Assembly (NCBI GenBank): GCA_018881555.1
Contig: JACAXG010000123.1
Location: 465,354-529,353 of the forward strand
Direction of reading: 5' to 3'
Origin: Amblyornis subalaris
Lineage: Eukaryota > Chordata > Aves > Passeriformes > Ptilonorhynchidae
DNA: 64,000 nt
The stretch's first letter is position 1. Every line of letters starts with the position of its first letter. The position numbers and the translations under genes are program-made. The notes below the pieces were generated by a model. That model was not told where the DNA came from and ran no database searches. It saw nothing but the letters and a program-made list of their open reading frames with translations. Positions 50,901 through 63,867 of this stretch are shown in pieces.

Positions 50901-53900
50901 AACAAAAATCTTTTTGCAATGGGTTTCCTGATTTTTGTAGCTTGGGTTGGGAGTCTGCATATTCTGTATTACATTTTAATTTCGATAGTAGGCAAGCCCA
51001 TTGCTGCTGAAAATAGCTCAAATGTTCGTAGGAAAAAAACCTCAGTCAGCAGCTCAGACTCTTTCTCTTTTTCTTTTTCAGACTCTTCCATGTGAGTTAA
51101 ATTAATTTCTTGAGAGAAACCTTCATAAAGGGCTAAATAAATAAGGTCTACATATACAGAAATTTCTTACTTCTGCTGCATTTGAAACACAACTAAACTC
51201 GTCTGTCTGGTAAGTCATACTTTTCTTAAGGATTTGTCTTTCTTCATGCCCTTATGACTTGCATTCTTGAGTTTCTAATTAGTGTTCAGAGAAAACCAGC
51301 TTTGCCTTGCTGGTAGTTCTGGTGCATTCTGTATATGAAGTTTGAAGACTAATCTCCAAAGGCATTACTGTGCTACTTTTACAAACTCCAAAATAGTACC
51401 TATGATTCTGTATGGTACTTTGTTATCTGTGGGGTTTAATTGTTTATCTCGTACTTTGTTCTCAGTTTGCTGTAATGAAGGCATTAAATGTTTTAAAGCT
51501 AAAGTGGTGATTGTTCTGTCTTGAATTTGCGTGTTTGAATGTTCTGTATTTAATGAAATAACTTAAGAATTTGTATTGCAAAGTATATTTGGTGTCAAGT
51601 CAGAGTTTAAAAATAAACTTTCCCAACAATTCATTCATGTCTCATCGATTGCTGATTTCATCTTGTGTAGATAAAATAGGTTGATGTTATTTAATACAAT
51701 ACTTTATTTTTCTTGGAGATGTGCCTATTTCATAGGACAGTAAGCATACTTGTCAGTAGTCTTTAATTGACCATATAATTCTGTAACAGTTCTATTAAAG
51801 ATATTTATGGCTTACAGTTTGAGTTTTGATTGTACATCTTGAAGCAATTTTTTTTCTTTCGATTATGAAGTATTAACTGAGTTTGACTGAAACAAAAGAA
51901 AGTTTTGTCCTCTACCCTCCATTTTTACTCTTTATTGCAATAAAAATGAAGAAGATCTTGGAAGAGCAAAAGACTTTTTGCTCTGTGCTGAAGTTTTTCT
52001 AAGCAGTTGGCTAGCATTAGATGGCACCCTATATATACCCAGTCCATCTGATCACAGACACTGCAATGCTTTGGCTTACCACAATTATTGTGTACTTGGA
52101 TTCTGTGTGCCCTAGTTCTGCAGAGTTCATTCTGCAGGCTTTGCTATAGCCCTAACATCAGTTTATTTCAAAAAGTATGTTGAAAACCCAATGTCATATT
52201 TAAAATAAATTGTATATTTAATGTAAAGCAATAGTTACACATTATATTTTCATAGAAAAAACCCCAAAGTGGATCAACACTCTTACATAAAAGCTGTTTG
52301 GAGGCTTTCCAATTCATTTAAGTTTTAGTAAGAAGCTTTCCATCTTATTTTTGGATAAAAAAAACGAAGAATTGAAATGTACGTATAGATTTCATAAAGC
52401 ATATCTTATTTGTCTTACATTGATGGTTTTCATATAAAAAGATTTTGTCACCTGAGAATTACTTTGCAAAAATCTGAAGCTTCTGAAGGAGCTTAAGATG
52501 CTTCAGAGGTCATACTGCAATTACTGTTGGAGCAACTTAGAAATATGTGATCCCTTAACAAGTCCAAAAACATAGCTGGAGGAAAAATTACACATAAATA
52601 GGCTGCATAATAGATAAAAATATGTACCAATTATTTTCAATTAAAAACAGAGCTTGAACTGTTCAAAGTAAGGGCCGATGATGGTCTATTAATGGTCATT
52701 TTTTAATTCACGTGAGTTTGAATTTACCACATACTTGGCACTTAATTTTTGACTGGGTAACAGAGCTGACTTAGAGGAACTTGTATCTGGCATGCTAACA
52801 CAACCCCAACTTTAGCTGAGTGAACTTGGCACAAAATTCAACTTAAGGGAGGAAATCTCAGAAGAGCAGTGGAATTCCTTTCATTGAATAAGTATACCTC
52901 AGTATTCATGGGGAACAAATGCTAACATTTTGTGCAGGTTTCTGCTTTTGACAGTGTGTCTTTGTTCACTTCCCAAAAGGGGTGTGAAATACATTGAAAA
53001 AATAAAGTTTCTTATTTGAATTTTTCATTTTACTTAGTGATATGGTCCCAAAGAACCCATTAAATCTGGGATGGCCTAACACCGTTGTTTATAATTTTTT
53101 GTGTACAAATTTTGGTTACATAAATGTGTTCCCTCCTTACTGTCTTTGTGAGCTCAAATAGAGGGGTAGGAGGCAGGTGTATCTATAAGCATACATATGT
53201 GATGGAATTACTTCATCAGAGTGTCTCAGAAAATGTCTTCTTCTTGCCAGTGTGTTATCCAAGCAATATATGATATTACTGAACTGTTACCTTGAGAAAC
53301 AGAGGATCGTGATAACTTAGATTTCTTGTCAAAAGCTTTGTGCTGAGAAATAAGAAACATACGCTGTTTAGTCATGATGTGTCATTGTTGCTTCCATTAT
53401 GTGGTCTTAAGTCCAGTTCACTTATTGATGACAATGGGATTTTATGGTAACTGTTCTGTGTGGAATTCTGATCTAAGTGTATCGGCAAATCATAGTAATG
53501 TGTTGAAACTGCATGGGTTTAACATGTGACAGTGCTGGAGAAGAATAGTGTGTTTTGAAAACTGGAAAGCAAGGCCTGGTGATAGAGGAAATGAATCTGA
53601 GTAAAAGGCCATCATGCAGTCATCTCTTCCTTGCATTAGCATGTATATTCATCTGTGAGACCTATGAGTTGTGTCTGCACTGGACTACCCAGCCACGTGG
53701 TATTCTCAGATGGCAATAGATAGCTCTGGAAAAAGTTCGTGATGCGATTCTGTATGTAACCAGCTGCATTTGAGGGTTGCAGTTTTTATGGTATCCTGGT
53801 TATCTCCTGTCTGCAGTAGTGCAAAAGGGGAATGCGTCTGTTGGCTTTGGAGCTTAGGCTGTGCTTAACCTTTTGATTGATCCGAATGAAGCAGGAACTG

Positions 53901-54302
53901 GCAGGATTCCCAGCTTCTCACAGTAGCCTCTGCTCATCATCATTAATCTGTGGTTTGGGGGAAGAGAGTAAAATTAATCACTTTATTAATACTCAAGTAC
54001 AGCAATGAGCATCTTTTGTCAGAATTAATAATTTTAACTATAATGTCCAAGCTGTTGGTTGCTTAACTTTTCTAAAAAAACCACTGTCTTTTAGATAAAC
54101 ACTTCCTAAATCTTCAACTTCAAAAGTATTTATTTTCAATTTTAAAAGCAGCTAGTTTTGCATCTGAAACAATGAATAGTTTAATTTTCACTTCTGCCCC
54201 AAGCCTTGAGTTTCATTTGATTCTAACTTGTGTATAAGTTTGAAAAATACTGATTTGGGAATAAAGTTGCATGGTACATGGTAGAGAATTACGCTGTTTA
54301 GA

Positions 54303-54376
54303 CACAGAACCACAGAATGGCTAAGGTTGGAAGGAAGCACAGTGAGGTCATCTGGTCCAACCTCACTCCACCTGTG
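54303..54376 (-). mobile_element. CR1 LINE fragment, antisense, very short
   Basis: The antisense CR1 3' terminus 'cacagaatggctaaggttgg' is followed by 'gaggtcatctggtccaacct', then the homology ends. Only the last 70 or so bases of the element are present, typical of severe 5' truncation on insertion. Confidence 0.85.
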
Positions 54377-57300
54377 TGCTTGTACTTTAAAGAGAAAAGC
54401 ATGCTTTTAAGCAGTTTGTCTGCCTAAGTAATCTAATAAGTATGCTTTAATCTGTTTTCAAGGTGGCTCGCATAAGGCAGTATCTGTTTATACTTGTATG
54501 TAAGACTGCATTTGTCTCCATAATATTAGTGTCTTAAGAATTGGTATGTTTCCTTTGTGACTTATGTCCCTAAATATTTAATGCTGTTAGCATTAATACT
54601 GTTAGTATGTTTAATTCTGTGTCATCTTTACTGCTGGATGTAACTTGGGCACCTAGGCTGCTTCCACACTTGAGACTGCTAAAGATTTGTTTCCCAGAAA
54701 GGTTCCCTATGACAGTCATTTAGTACAAATGCATTTAGAAAGGAACTATCTTGGGGCAAAGGAGACTTTTAGCATGAATATCTTCCCTAGTCTGTGCAAA
54801 AACAACAGGTGACAATGTAGTAGCAGCTCCATCCTTTTGAAGCTGAAAGTCTGAGCACCAAGTTCCTGTGTGCAAGTAGCTTCTCAACTTTGAAAGTGCT
54901 CCATGAGGCACCTGTATAGGATTCACTTACTTGTGTGATTTATCTTGATAGATCTGAGTGAGCTAAGAGGTGAGGTGCAGCTGAAGGCAGCAGAACTGTG
55001 TGTGTGACCCCAGATCTCTATCAGGTCTCTAGACCTTCTGGAAAGCAGTGATTTCTTCTCCAAAGTCCAAGAAAGTTTAAATAAGAACAGAGATAAATAG
55101 TTTATATGTCTAATAATGTACTATTATCTTATTTAATTCCTGGGAGGGAAGGAAGCAGAGGAGGTAAAAATGGGAAGGTAAGCCATGTTGCGTATATAAA
55201 AGGACAGTTGATTTGGAGAACTAGTTCCTCTCTCTTTGTAAGACTTACTCTTTCAGTACAGTCAAGTTCTGACCAGTGAATGGGATTTTTCAAGAGTTTT
55301 CATAGCCTTCAATATACAGAATTAGCTAGTTAATCTTTCCACAGTGGTGGTTAGTCAAATAAAGGTGCTTGGAACTTGCTGTCAGAGGTCTGTTCGTCCT
55401 CCAAACTTGTAAAATCACCTTTTGGTTCCTACTTCCCTTCTGGGTCCTGCACAGAGCTTTCCAGTGCTGAAAAGGGAAGCTGATGGCTGATTTTTGGAAT
55501 GTTGCAGCTCAGGCCCAAAGTAACAGTTTAAAAGTGAGAATAAAACTCATGTAAGACTTTGTTAAAAACAGGGATATGAAATGTGTGTGCATTAAACAAG
55601 AAATACAAATGCTATGGCTTAAAGTCTGGGAACATTCTAATGTACTGAAAGATCCTGCTTTTTCCTGTGATAAAAAGAGGGATTAAAAATTACCTTAGAC
55701 TTCTGTAAGCACAATTAAGCTAGTATTGAAAGTTTTTGAAAAATCTTCCTTAAAATGTGTCCCAACTTTATCTGCAGGCGGGTTCCTAAAAGTCTACTTG
55801 TAATTGAAGAGCTGAATGTTTAAAGCTATATCACCACTTTGTAGTGATACCTCTTGGAGTAGCTAACAATAATACATTCACACAAAACTTTTTACAATAA
55901 TGGCTTTGCATTAAATGAAAGATTCTTTATTAAAATTGAGCAGATGTACAGTTTAATCTACTGTTTGAACTGGAATTCAATTTCGACTTGAGGGTGATGC
56001 TTCTGAAAAGCACCATCATCAACTGCCCTTTTTAAAAACAAAAACAAGACCAAACAAACAAACAAAACCCCCCCAAAAAACTCAAACCTTGGAATTAAAA
56101 GGCTAAAAAATGGAAATAGGCAAATGTCTGAATTCTTAAAAGGCATATAGACGTATTGCAAATGGGCTGTCTGAATTACTTTGAGCTTGAAGTCCTGTGT
56201 AGTTTGTATGTGCTGGTGCAAAGGTTGCTATACATTGGCCTCTCCACCCCGTCTGGATTTCTGTCCTTTATGTAAATAGAATAAGCATAAATCCACTGAC
56301 TTGGNAATAATTCTGTGGTTTCTTTCTTTGTAGCAGCTGACTGCATGGTGGTTTTCTAGCAAAACACTTAAGTGACAGGCGGCAGGTCAGCATGGTGTTG
56401 ATCTGTCTTCCTGGGATCTATGGAGTCTCATCCAAATGACTTAGAGTACTTAGATTTTTGTAGTGAGGTGTGCCAAGTGTGTGCTTGTAAAACCAAATGA
56501 TTGGTCAAGAAAATTTGCATTTTTTAGATAGGTATTAAAATATATATATTAATATTAAGGTGTGGGTAGAATGGCTGAAATCAATTGAGTGCTGACTTCA
56601 GAATTTGAACAAAACCATTCAACTTCGATTGAAAATACTGGGATGTGACATAGGTAAGGAGCATGCTTTTGTTAGATTTTCAGATCTTTGTATTCTTTGG
56701 GACCGGCTAGAATGAAAAGCAATACTGTGACAATAATGCTCTAATATTTGCAGTCTGTTCTACTTTTAGCAATAATATTTAACTGCTTGACCAAAACATT
56801 TGTTTAGCAGTGGAGAGCTGTTTCCAGTTAAAATCTGGGTTCCTTTGAGGAAGTGCTCTACAGGCCAGCAAACACAAGAGAGCAAGTTTGAAAGACCTTT
56901 GAGTCAGCTGGTTGAACCACTTATTACAAAATGTTTTTTCATTGAGTTTACTAACTTGTCTGTCAATTATCTGACAAACCAGAGTGGCCTGGACAAAGGT
57001 TGTTCATGTTCTTAAGGCTTTAAAACATTCGTGTATGTGTCTGAGCCTGCTGAAATGTCACAAACAGCTGCTACTCGGCACTTGCAGAATACTTGAGTAT
57101 TCAGTGCTACAAACTCTGTCTACGTATCTGTGCTAACATTCCATACCAAGATTGCTACCATAACCATGCAAATCACTGTCCTGCTGTGGGCAAGCGGAAA
57201 TCAAGAAAACAAGCTCAAAGCCCAGTATAGGACCATTCAGTTTACACCATGGTAGTTGACTTGGCCCTTCAGATATAGCTGTGCTACTGACATGTGTTGT

Positions 57301-59082
57301 GACGTGTCAAACCTTAGGCTTTCACTGAGTTCTTTGACAGCTACTTCATTTTATGCTGTTATTGGCAAAGTGTCATTGCCTTTCACACTGGCATCAATAA
57401 AAGTCACTGTGTGATTATTTTCTCTGTAGTGTTTGCATGTTCTATTCACACATGGTTTACAATAACAGCAGTTTGGTCTACATGAAATCACTACTAAATG
57501 CTTTAGTCCATTTGACAGAGGCAATTCTCTGCTGGCAAAGCAGTATCTCCTGAGATGAGACCTTGTGGTGTTCCAGTCTGGTCTGGCCTCTTCTGTGTCT
57601 GGAATGAGCAAGACATTTAAACTGCTCTCTCTGTCACTACAGGGTCAGCCCAAGATATATTTATCAATTGAAACTAGAATGGTTTTGGTTTTGCACTTCA
57701 TTCCAAACATTTTTTGTGGAATAAATACAGCACTTTTTTTTTTTCCCTAGGCAATGTATCAGCCATAATTACATTCGAAAATTCAAGTGTATGTTTGCAA
57801 GATACATGTTAGACTAATTGTGACTAAGTAAAACTTCACCCTAGATTAGCACTCAATTGGAAGATGTGTAGGGTACACTTAGAGTATAAGGAATTAAGCT
57901 GATGTGTCATACTTCAAAATTTGCGATATAAAAGACCTCCTTTTGAACCAGATGTCTTTGGGCTTTTCTAAATAGGCTTATTTCTGACCATAATGACCTG
58001 CATGAGAATTATCTAATTTCTGAATTATATCATAGATTTAGCTATGGATATGGATTTGTGGGAAAAGGACAACAAGCTTTAAGAAAAACAACAACAAAAA
58101 ATCTTTTTTGTCTGTAAGAATGGACCTATCTTGACACTTAATTCAGGCTGTTCATCAGATTTTATCCTTTTAGAATAAATTTGCCTTGATTGCTGTGCTA
58201 GGCATAAAACTGACAAATACTGGAATTTTTTGTTTTTCTTGCTTTCTAATGGACTTCAGAACTTGATGAACTTTGCTGAAAATAACTCGACTAGCTGGAG
58301 CCATAACAAGACATAAATTTTTGAGTGCACGTGGTAAAGGCTCAGCTGTTTGGATGGTATTTATCACTCCACAGATATGATAGCTAAAGAAATAGAAGAA
58401 ATAGAGAATCAGTTGTGGGTAAAATATAAAACTAAAACAACTTTCCTAAATTATTTTTTTCTAATTAATGATGAACTTGNGGAATATTTTCACTATTAAA
58501 ACATTGTTACTTAATTGCATGTTGCATTTTTCTCATCTATATTGGAGGTGCATATTGCAAATTTTATACTTTGTTCTTTGTCTGTGCTCATGCTGAGGGG
58601 CCATGATAGGTCAAAATAGGTCTCTACATTTTCCAGTCTAGAGGCAAGTCAGTGCCCCGACTTTAGTGCTGACTTCGTCGTGTTCTCTCAGCATTATCTA
58701 TGAATGTTCAGTGACAGTTTCAGTCCCTGGGTTACAAGTACATTGCTTTTTGCAATTCAACGGCAAGTGAGGACATATTTATTGTTCGTTTGATGTTTTA
58801 AAAGATTCCCTTCATTCTCATATTTGCTATTCCTGCCTACTAAGATTCCAGTAAAAAAGTTTTCTTGGAACCTAGAAAAACATACAGCTCTAATAAAGAA
58901 TTTTACCAGAAATGTTACCGCTAGCTTTTTTTAAATGTGGTAGACCACTGTCATAGTACTGTCAAACATCCAGCTCATTAGTTGCAATTTCATTGCTTGA
59001 AAGGGTGGAGAACTTCATTAGCTTCATTAGGACCTTTGGTACAGTCATCTGTTTTTCTCTGCTGATGTTTTCTGCCTGTCAG
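54377..59082. other. Gene-free stretch
   Basis: AT-rich sequence with no recognised gene. It holds a CAAA/poly-C simple repeat (56051-56080) and a strong acceptor-like tract at 57734-57750. The 86-codon minus frame at 57351-57611 is unsupported. Confidence 0.5.
56051..56080. repeat. (CAAA)n plus oligo-C low-complexity tract
   Basis: Three CAAA-type units are followed by a run of C and then A. A low-complexity sequence of this type is prone to assembly error. Confidence 0.85.
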
Positions 59083-59293
59083 CTTGAAAGCTTCAGAGTG
59101 GGTTTCCAGAGCTGTGTCTTAGAGAACACTGAGACACTACAAGCTGCTCTGCAAAGGTGTGGGACGGGCAGCTCCCTCAGAGGCTCTGGTGTGGCAGCCA
59201 CTGGTGTGGCTCAGGATACAGGTGTATCCTGTAAGCATAACCTTGTAGCAATTCCAATAGCAATTCCTATAAATCCATCAGTTGGTGTAAAGG
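59083..59293 (+). other. Exon-like open segment, unidentified
   Basis: A 3' splice-like 'tgttttctgcctgtcag' precedes 211 nt open from its first codon, closing at a near-consensus donor 'AAAGG|gtaagg'. The local sequence is clearly more GC-rich and more codon-like than its flanks, with words such as 'gtggcagccactggtgtggc'. The peptide begins LESFRVGFQSCVLENTETL, has GSGVAATGVAQDTGVSC and ends NLVAIPIAIPINPSVGVK. It would enter in phase 0 and leave in phase 1. An 8-bp palindrome, 'caggatac' / 'gtatcctg', lies inside (59212-59231). This is one of the better exon candidates of the window, but I do not recognise the family. Lying rightward of the CpG island, it could be a downstream exon of that gene. 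Confidence 0.28.
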
Positions 59294-61829
59294 GTAAGGT
59301 TTTTTATGTGTGAGGAAAGCCTAATTGAAGGAAAGGAAGGAAGCAGGAAGTTGTCTCAATTTTTTAAACAGTGCAAATATTTCAGTGATTGTCAAATGGA
59401 CATTTAACTCTATATGAACACAAGCCTTAAGCCAGCTTCAGTCTTGATTGAATTTACTTTTCTGAAAGTAAGGGGATTTCAGTCTTGTGGTAGACAAGAC
59501 ATCATGTCTGAAAGAATTTGTCAGATGCTTCAGTGATGCTTGGGTAAATAGAGATACTGTTACAAAGTAGATTTTGTCAGTGTAAGCTTTCAATTGCTTG
59601 GTTCTCGCAGGTGCAGCATTCCCATTTTCTGCCTGACGCTCTATTAGAAAATATTTTTTTTCGACAGTATTCCCTTTCACATTGACAGATGCTTAATACT
59701 GGGAATTAAAATAGTCCTTGTGAGGAATTTGTTCTGTTTAGACCAGGCAGTGTACTTGAACTCATTCTGTACTGCTAACTCTGCAACTAAATTTCAAATT
59801 ACTTTTTAAATTGGATCTTGTTTGGTAACTTATTATATTTCCTGTTACTGTATTTTAGAGATTGTGGGAGTAGCTTTAATGCAGCAATGACACATTTTAA
59901 GTCAATACCAATGGCGAAAAAGATTTTTGAAATTTGTTACTCTCTTGGGTTTTGTGTTTTGCCCGTTTAAAACAGAGCATAGTGTTTGTAACAGACAGAC
60001 AGACCATTCTTCTTTGGAAATTACATGTGGATTTTTCTTCTGAGTATGACTGAGTAATGTATTTTGTCTCTGTTCTTAATGTCAGAATTTATTTAAATAC
60101 CTATGTTCACCTTCGTGACTATTTCTTAATCTCCTCCTTTTGCTGTTACACAGTAGTAGGAATATTATTGAAGTCAGTGTCTAGAGCAATGTAAAGGGTA
60201 TGTAGCTAAGAGCAGAATCTTTCTTTTTTACTGTTTGTTTGAAGCTGCAAGTTGCAAAGCATTGTATGTTTTTTAAAAAATTAGAATATTCTGGCAGGAG
60301 AAGGTATAAGTTGAAATATTAAGACAAACTGTCTTTCCAAATTATTCAGTGCTAGATCACTGCGTAATGCAGCTAATGTAGTTAATCAGTTGTCATTCCT
60401 TAGCTTCCTCAGTGTGCTAACTCTTTGGAATGATGAAGTCCTTCTGACCTAGACAGAAGCACTCGGTTGACAGCTGATACCAAGGTCTCAGATAAGCTTG
60501 TCTGACTCGTTGCTTGTTTTCAATGGTACAAGTAAGGGCATTAGGCTAGAGATATAGTGAACTATTAGTGTTTGAACCACCTTGCATATGAAGTTCATAT
60601 GAACTGCAGGCCAATGATCCCCACATTTTCAAAATCAGTTTTAAATCCATGTAACACTAACCTAACTGAAAATGTGTATGCAAAAACAGGTGTTAGTTTT
60701 TGGTCTTAGTTGCAGGATTAGTTTGTATTTATCCCACATCAAGTGATCAGTAGACCTAACACAGGGGAAGCAGAAGTGACAGGGAAAGGACATGCACCTT
60801 TCATACGGTGAAGGCAGGATCCTAGATGGAATTGAACCAACTTTAGGACTGTGTAACTTGTCTTTGGTAGCCTTTGTAGGAAATGGGAAAAAATGACTGG
60901 TTTGTACACAACTTTCAAACAAAGTACACCCTAGTAGTTTCAGATCAGTAGTCTTACCATTGAGTATACATGAGCGTTTCTTGTAAGATTCCTCGGACAT
61001 GTACATTTTAACAAATGCTTCCTGAGTAATAAAAATTAGATTCCAGTAACATTTTTGAATAAGTCATACCGTTAACTTCTATAGGAGAAGATAAGGGTGG
61101 TATTAACAACTAATAGCTCTAGCCTTCTTGGGCCATTCCCTGTGACTTCTTTAATGTGTGAAAGAATAGTGTTGTCAAAGGGCTAGGCAGGTTCTGATAT
61201 TTGCCTGTCGTTGCCTTCTGAAGAAAGCTTTGTTGGTCTCTTTTGATAGACAAGGATGAAACATTGGTAAGTAAGCTTTCATCACTAAAAGTTAGCCCGA
61301 GTTACTTACCTTCATGCCACTGCCATGGCCCACACACATCTTTTTTTTTCCCTTTACCTCTGAAAGAACAGATGACTTGAAGATCGAAAGAAATCACTCT
61401 TACGTGGTAAGACCATGACTGTCATGCAGAAAATACCGGGTTTGCCTGGATCCAAGCAACCATGTAAAGTTAAAATATGTAATATGAAACCTCCTTGCAT
61501 AGTTTTCTTGTATATTTTGCTAACTGGACATCTTCAATCTCAGAGTTCTTTTCTAAACTGGAGGGCGGGGTACTGTATCAGGTGCTTTATAGCTGGCACA
61601 TGGATCTGCAGACATAGTGGTGGGACCTTGCCTTGTCCCTCCATTTTCATATGTCTGGATGACTTGGGGACCAGAGCATTGCATGGAGAATGTGCCTTGT
61701 GCTGTAGAGACACTAACTTGGAAGCCAGGCTCTTCANGTTTCTTAAGCTATGGAATTCCTCTCACCTGAAGTCATTTATAACTTCCAATTAGTCCCAGGG
61801 TGTTTGGTTTGATTTGGGTCTTCTTTTTA
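59294..61829. other. Gene-free stretch
   Basis: AT-rich sequence with no recognised gene. Frames of 114 (minus, 60662-61006) and 125 codons (plus, 61415-61792) lack family resemblance and splice support. A possible 40-nt micro-exon at 61367-61406 is described among the findings. Confidence 0.5.
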
Positions 61830-62240
61830 ACAAATGGCTGGAGCACTTCTCCTATGAACACAGGCTTAGAGAGTTGGGGCTGTTCAACCTGGAGGAGAGA
61901 AGTCTCCAAGGTGACCTTATAGCCCCTTCCGATCCCTAAAGGGGGCCTACAAGAAGGCTGGAGATAACTTTTCATGAGGCCATGTAGTGACCGGACAAGG
62001 AGGAATGGCCTTAAGCTGAAAGAGAGTTGGTTTAGATTAGATATTATGAAGAAATTCTCTACTGTGAGAGTGGTGAGGCACTTGAATGGGTTGCACAGAG
62101 AGGTTGTGGACTCCCCATCCCTGGAGGTGTTCAAGACCAGACTGAATGGGGCTCTGAGTGAAGTGGTCTGGTGGAAGGTTCCCAGTGCATGGAACTAGAT
62201 GATCTTTAAGGTCCCTTCCAACCCTAACCATTATATGACT
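61830..62240 (+). mobile_element. CR1 LINE, sense orientation
   Basis: A sense CR1 copy of about 410 bases: 'ggctggagcacttctcctat', 'gagttggggctgttcaacct', 'ggaggagagaagtctccaag', 'gtgaccttatagccccttcc', 'actccccatccctggaggtg', 'ttcaagaccagactgaatgg', 'ctagatgatctttaaggtcc' and 'cttccaaccctaaccattat'. It is 5'-truncated but less decayed than the others. The open frames of up to 120 codons over it (both strands) are repeat artefacts and should not be annotated as genes. Confidence 0.95.
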
Positions 62241-63867
62241 TGGTGAAAAATTCTTTAAAAAGCCTGTTGCAAGGCTATATTTGATTTTTCTCTTTTGCCA
62301 AAATGTATTTAAATCTTCCCCTTTCCTCCATATTTTTCACTTATGTTTCAAAAGTAATCATTCTTAACGTTAATGTTTATCAATAAAAGCTGGTTTTGCA
62401 CAGGGTGCTTGTGCAGTACTTTGAATGCAGCTCATTTCAGTGTTAAGTTTATACCTAATTTCATAAAAAGTTATGTTACAGCAGTTAAGAAGGTGATGAA
62501 CTCTAGCAGTGGGATAGGAATGACTGGGAAGGCGAACACCACTGCAGTAGTTTTTGTGCCAAAACAAGTCCATTATTTAACTATGCCTTTTTTTCTTCTG
62601 CTGGGAGGATTTTTTTTCCCAAAGGGCTGTACTTAAGGAAACATACAGTGAGTTGGTTTCATATAGAGTGCATTTATTCCTTTGTTCTCTTTGGGTAGGA
62701 TCTAGTTGGGTGTTGATGACCTCTAGTGCTTGAGCTACACATAAATAAAATTGCAAGCACAACTCCTTTCTGTGCTTTGGTTCGAGCAGCACCAAAGCAG
62801 TCATGAGGTACAGGATTACGGAAAGTCAATAAAAGCAGACTGCAGTAGAGAAATCGCCTAAATAAACCACATCTTCCCACTCTCTTGAAGTGCCCTGTTT
62901 TTTCTTCTCTAATTGTAAATTAAAAGTGATCAAAGTGATTGTGTTTAATATGAAGTGCCTTTTTTGAGCTGCTCAGGTGAACTCTGAGTGAACTAATATG
63001 ATGGACAAAAACCTGGTCTAGACAGTCATCTTACATCAGTGCACATGAAAAATTAGTAGACGTGGTAAGCAGTGGGATATTCATCACAGCAGGTAGCAGA
63101 TGATTGTCAGCTTTCCCAGTCCCCTGAGCAGAGATAAGTATCCATTTGTGCTTCTGGCAAGGCAACTGTATACTACCGCTTATACGAGGTTAGTTACAAG
63201 GCTGTTATTTAATCATAAATGTGATTGTTCTTATACTGCCTCCTTAACAACAAAATTTTAGCTGGATTTTGTAGAAAATCCTGAAATAGTTATGCAAAAA
63301 CAGTCTTTAGCTGTATAGTTTCTTGATATACAGCTCACTAATGCAATAGTAGGTTAGCCATTACTTTCTTAAAAAAAAAATCACTACCTTCTACCGTGCT
63401 GAAAAGCAGAGTGGGTTAAATATGAACTTCAAAACACAGAGACAGTAGTACAATTCAAATCCCAAATTAAATTGTACTATACAGCAAAAACTGGAGAACA
63501 AACAGATGCAAATTACTATTTTGATAATTTTGCACTGGAGTTTTAAAAATCAGGAGTGTTCCCAGAATATAAAATATTCATAGCTGATACGGACTTTTTG
63601 TAACCCCTTACACAAATGGGGTGCATCTCAAGTTTTACTGTACTCTGCCTTGTTCATTAAACATTAAGGTGACTTCATGTATTGACTTCACACATCCTCT
63701 TTAAAGTAATGTCAGATACTGATAATCAGAACTTTTAAAACTTGTGCTATGCATGTGGAATTTGCTTATTGATATCAATCACAGTAGTTGCTGCAGACAC
63801 AAATCCTGGTGAGTTTAGAAACTTTGGATGCAATAAGCAGGAAATCTGTGAAGTTCTGCAAGCAGGT
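62241..63867. other. Gene-free stretch
   Basis: AT-rich sequence between the CR1 and the LTR edge. No gene or RNA recognised; open frames are under 90 codons and overlap on both strands. Confidence 0.55.

Larger units (their letters stand above)
39371..54302. other. Long gene-free interval
   Basis: About 15 kb of AT-rich sequence with simple repeats such as the TGTTT-rich run at 40275-40295 and poly-T at 47945-47957. No gene, RNA or clear transposon is recognised. An exon-like frame at 43603-43755 is listed separately. A protein-like but unbounded frame lies at 50140-50358. Confidence 0.5.

Noticed and set aside
55180..55210. TATA-like 'gcgtatataaaaggac'
   Set aside because: It looks like a TATA box but sits in AT-rich DNA with no CpG enrichment or following exon.
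60662..61006. 114-codon minus-strand frame
   Set aside because: Composition and lack of splice or start context look like chance.
61415..61792. 125-codon + strand frame
   Set aside because: No recognisable domain and no consistent splice borders, and it contains an ambiguous base; probably chance.
61772..62231. Open frames of 64-120 codons on both strands
   Set aside because: They overlap the sense CR1 element at 61830-62240.
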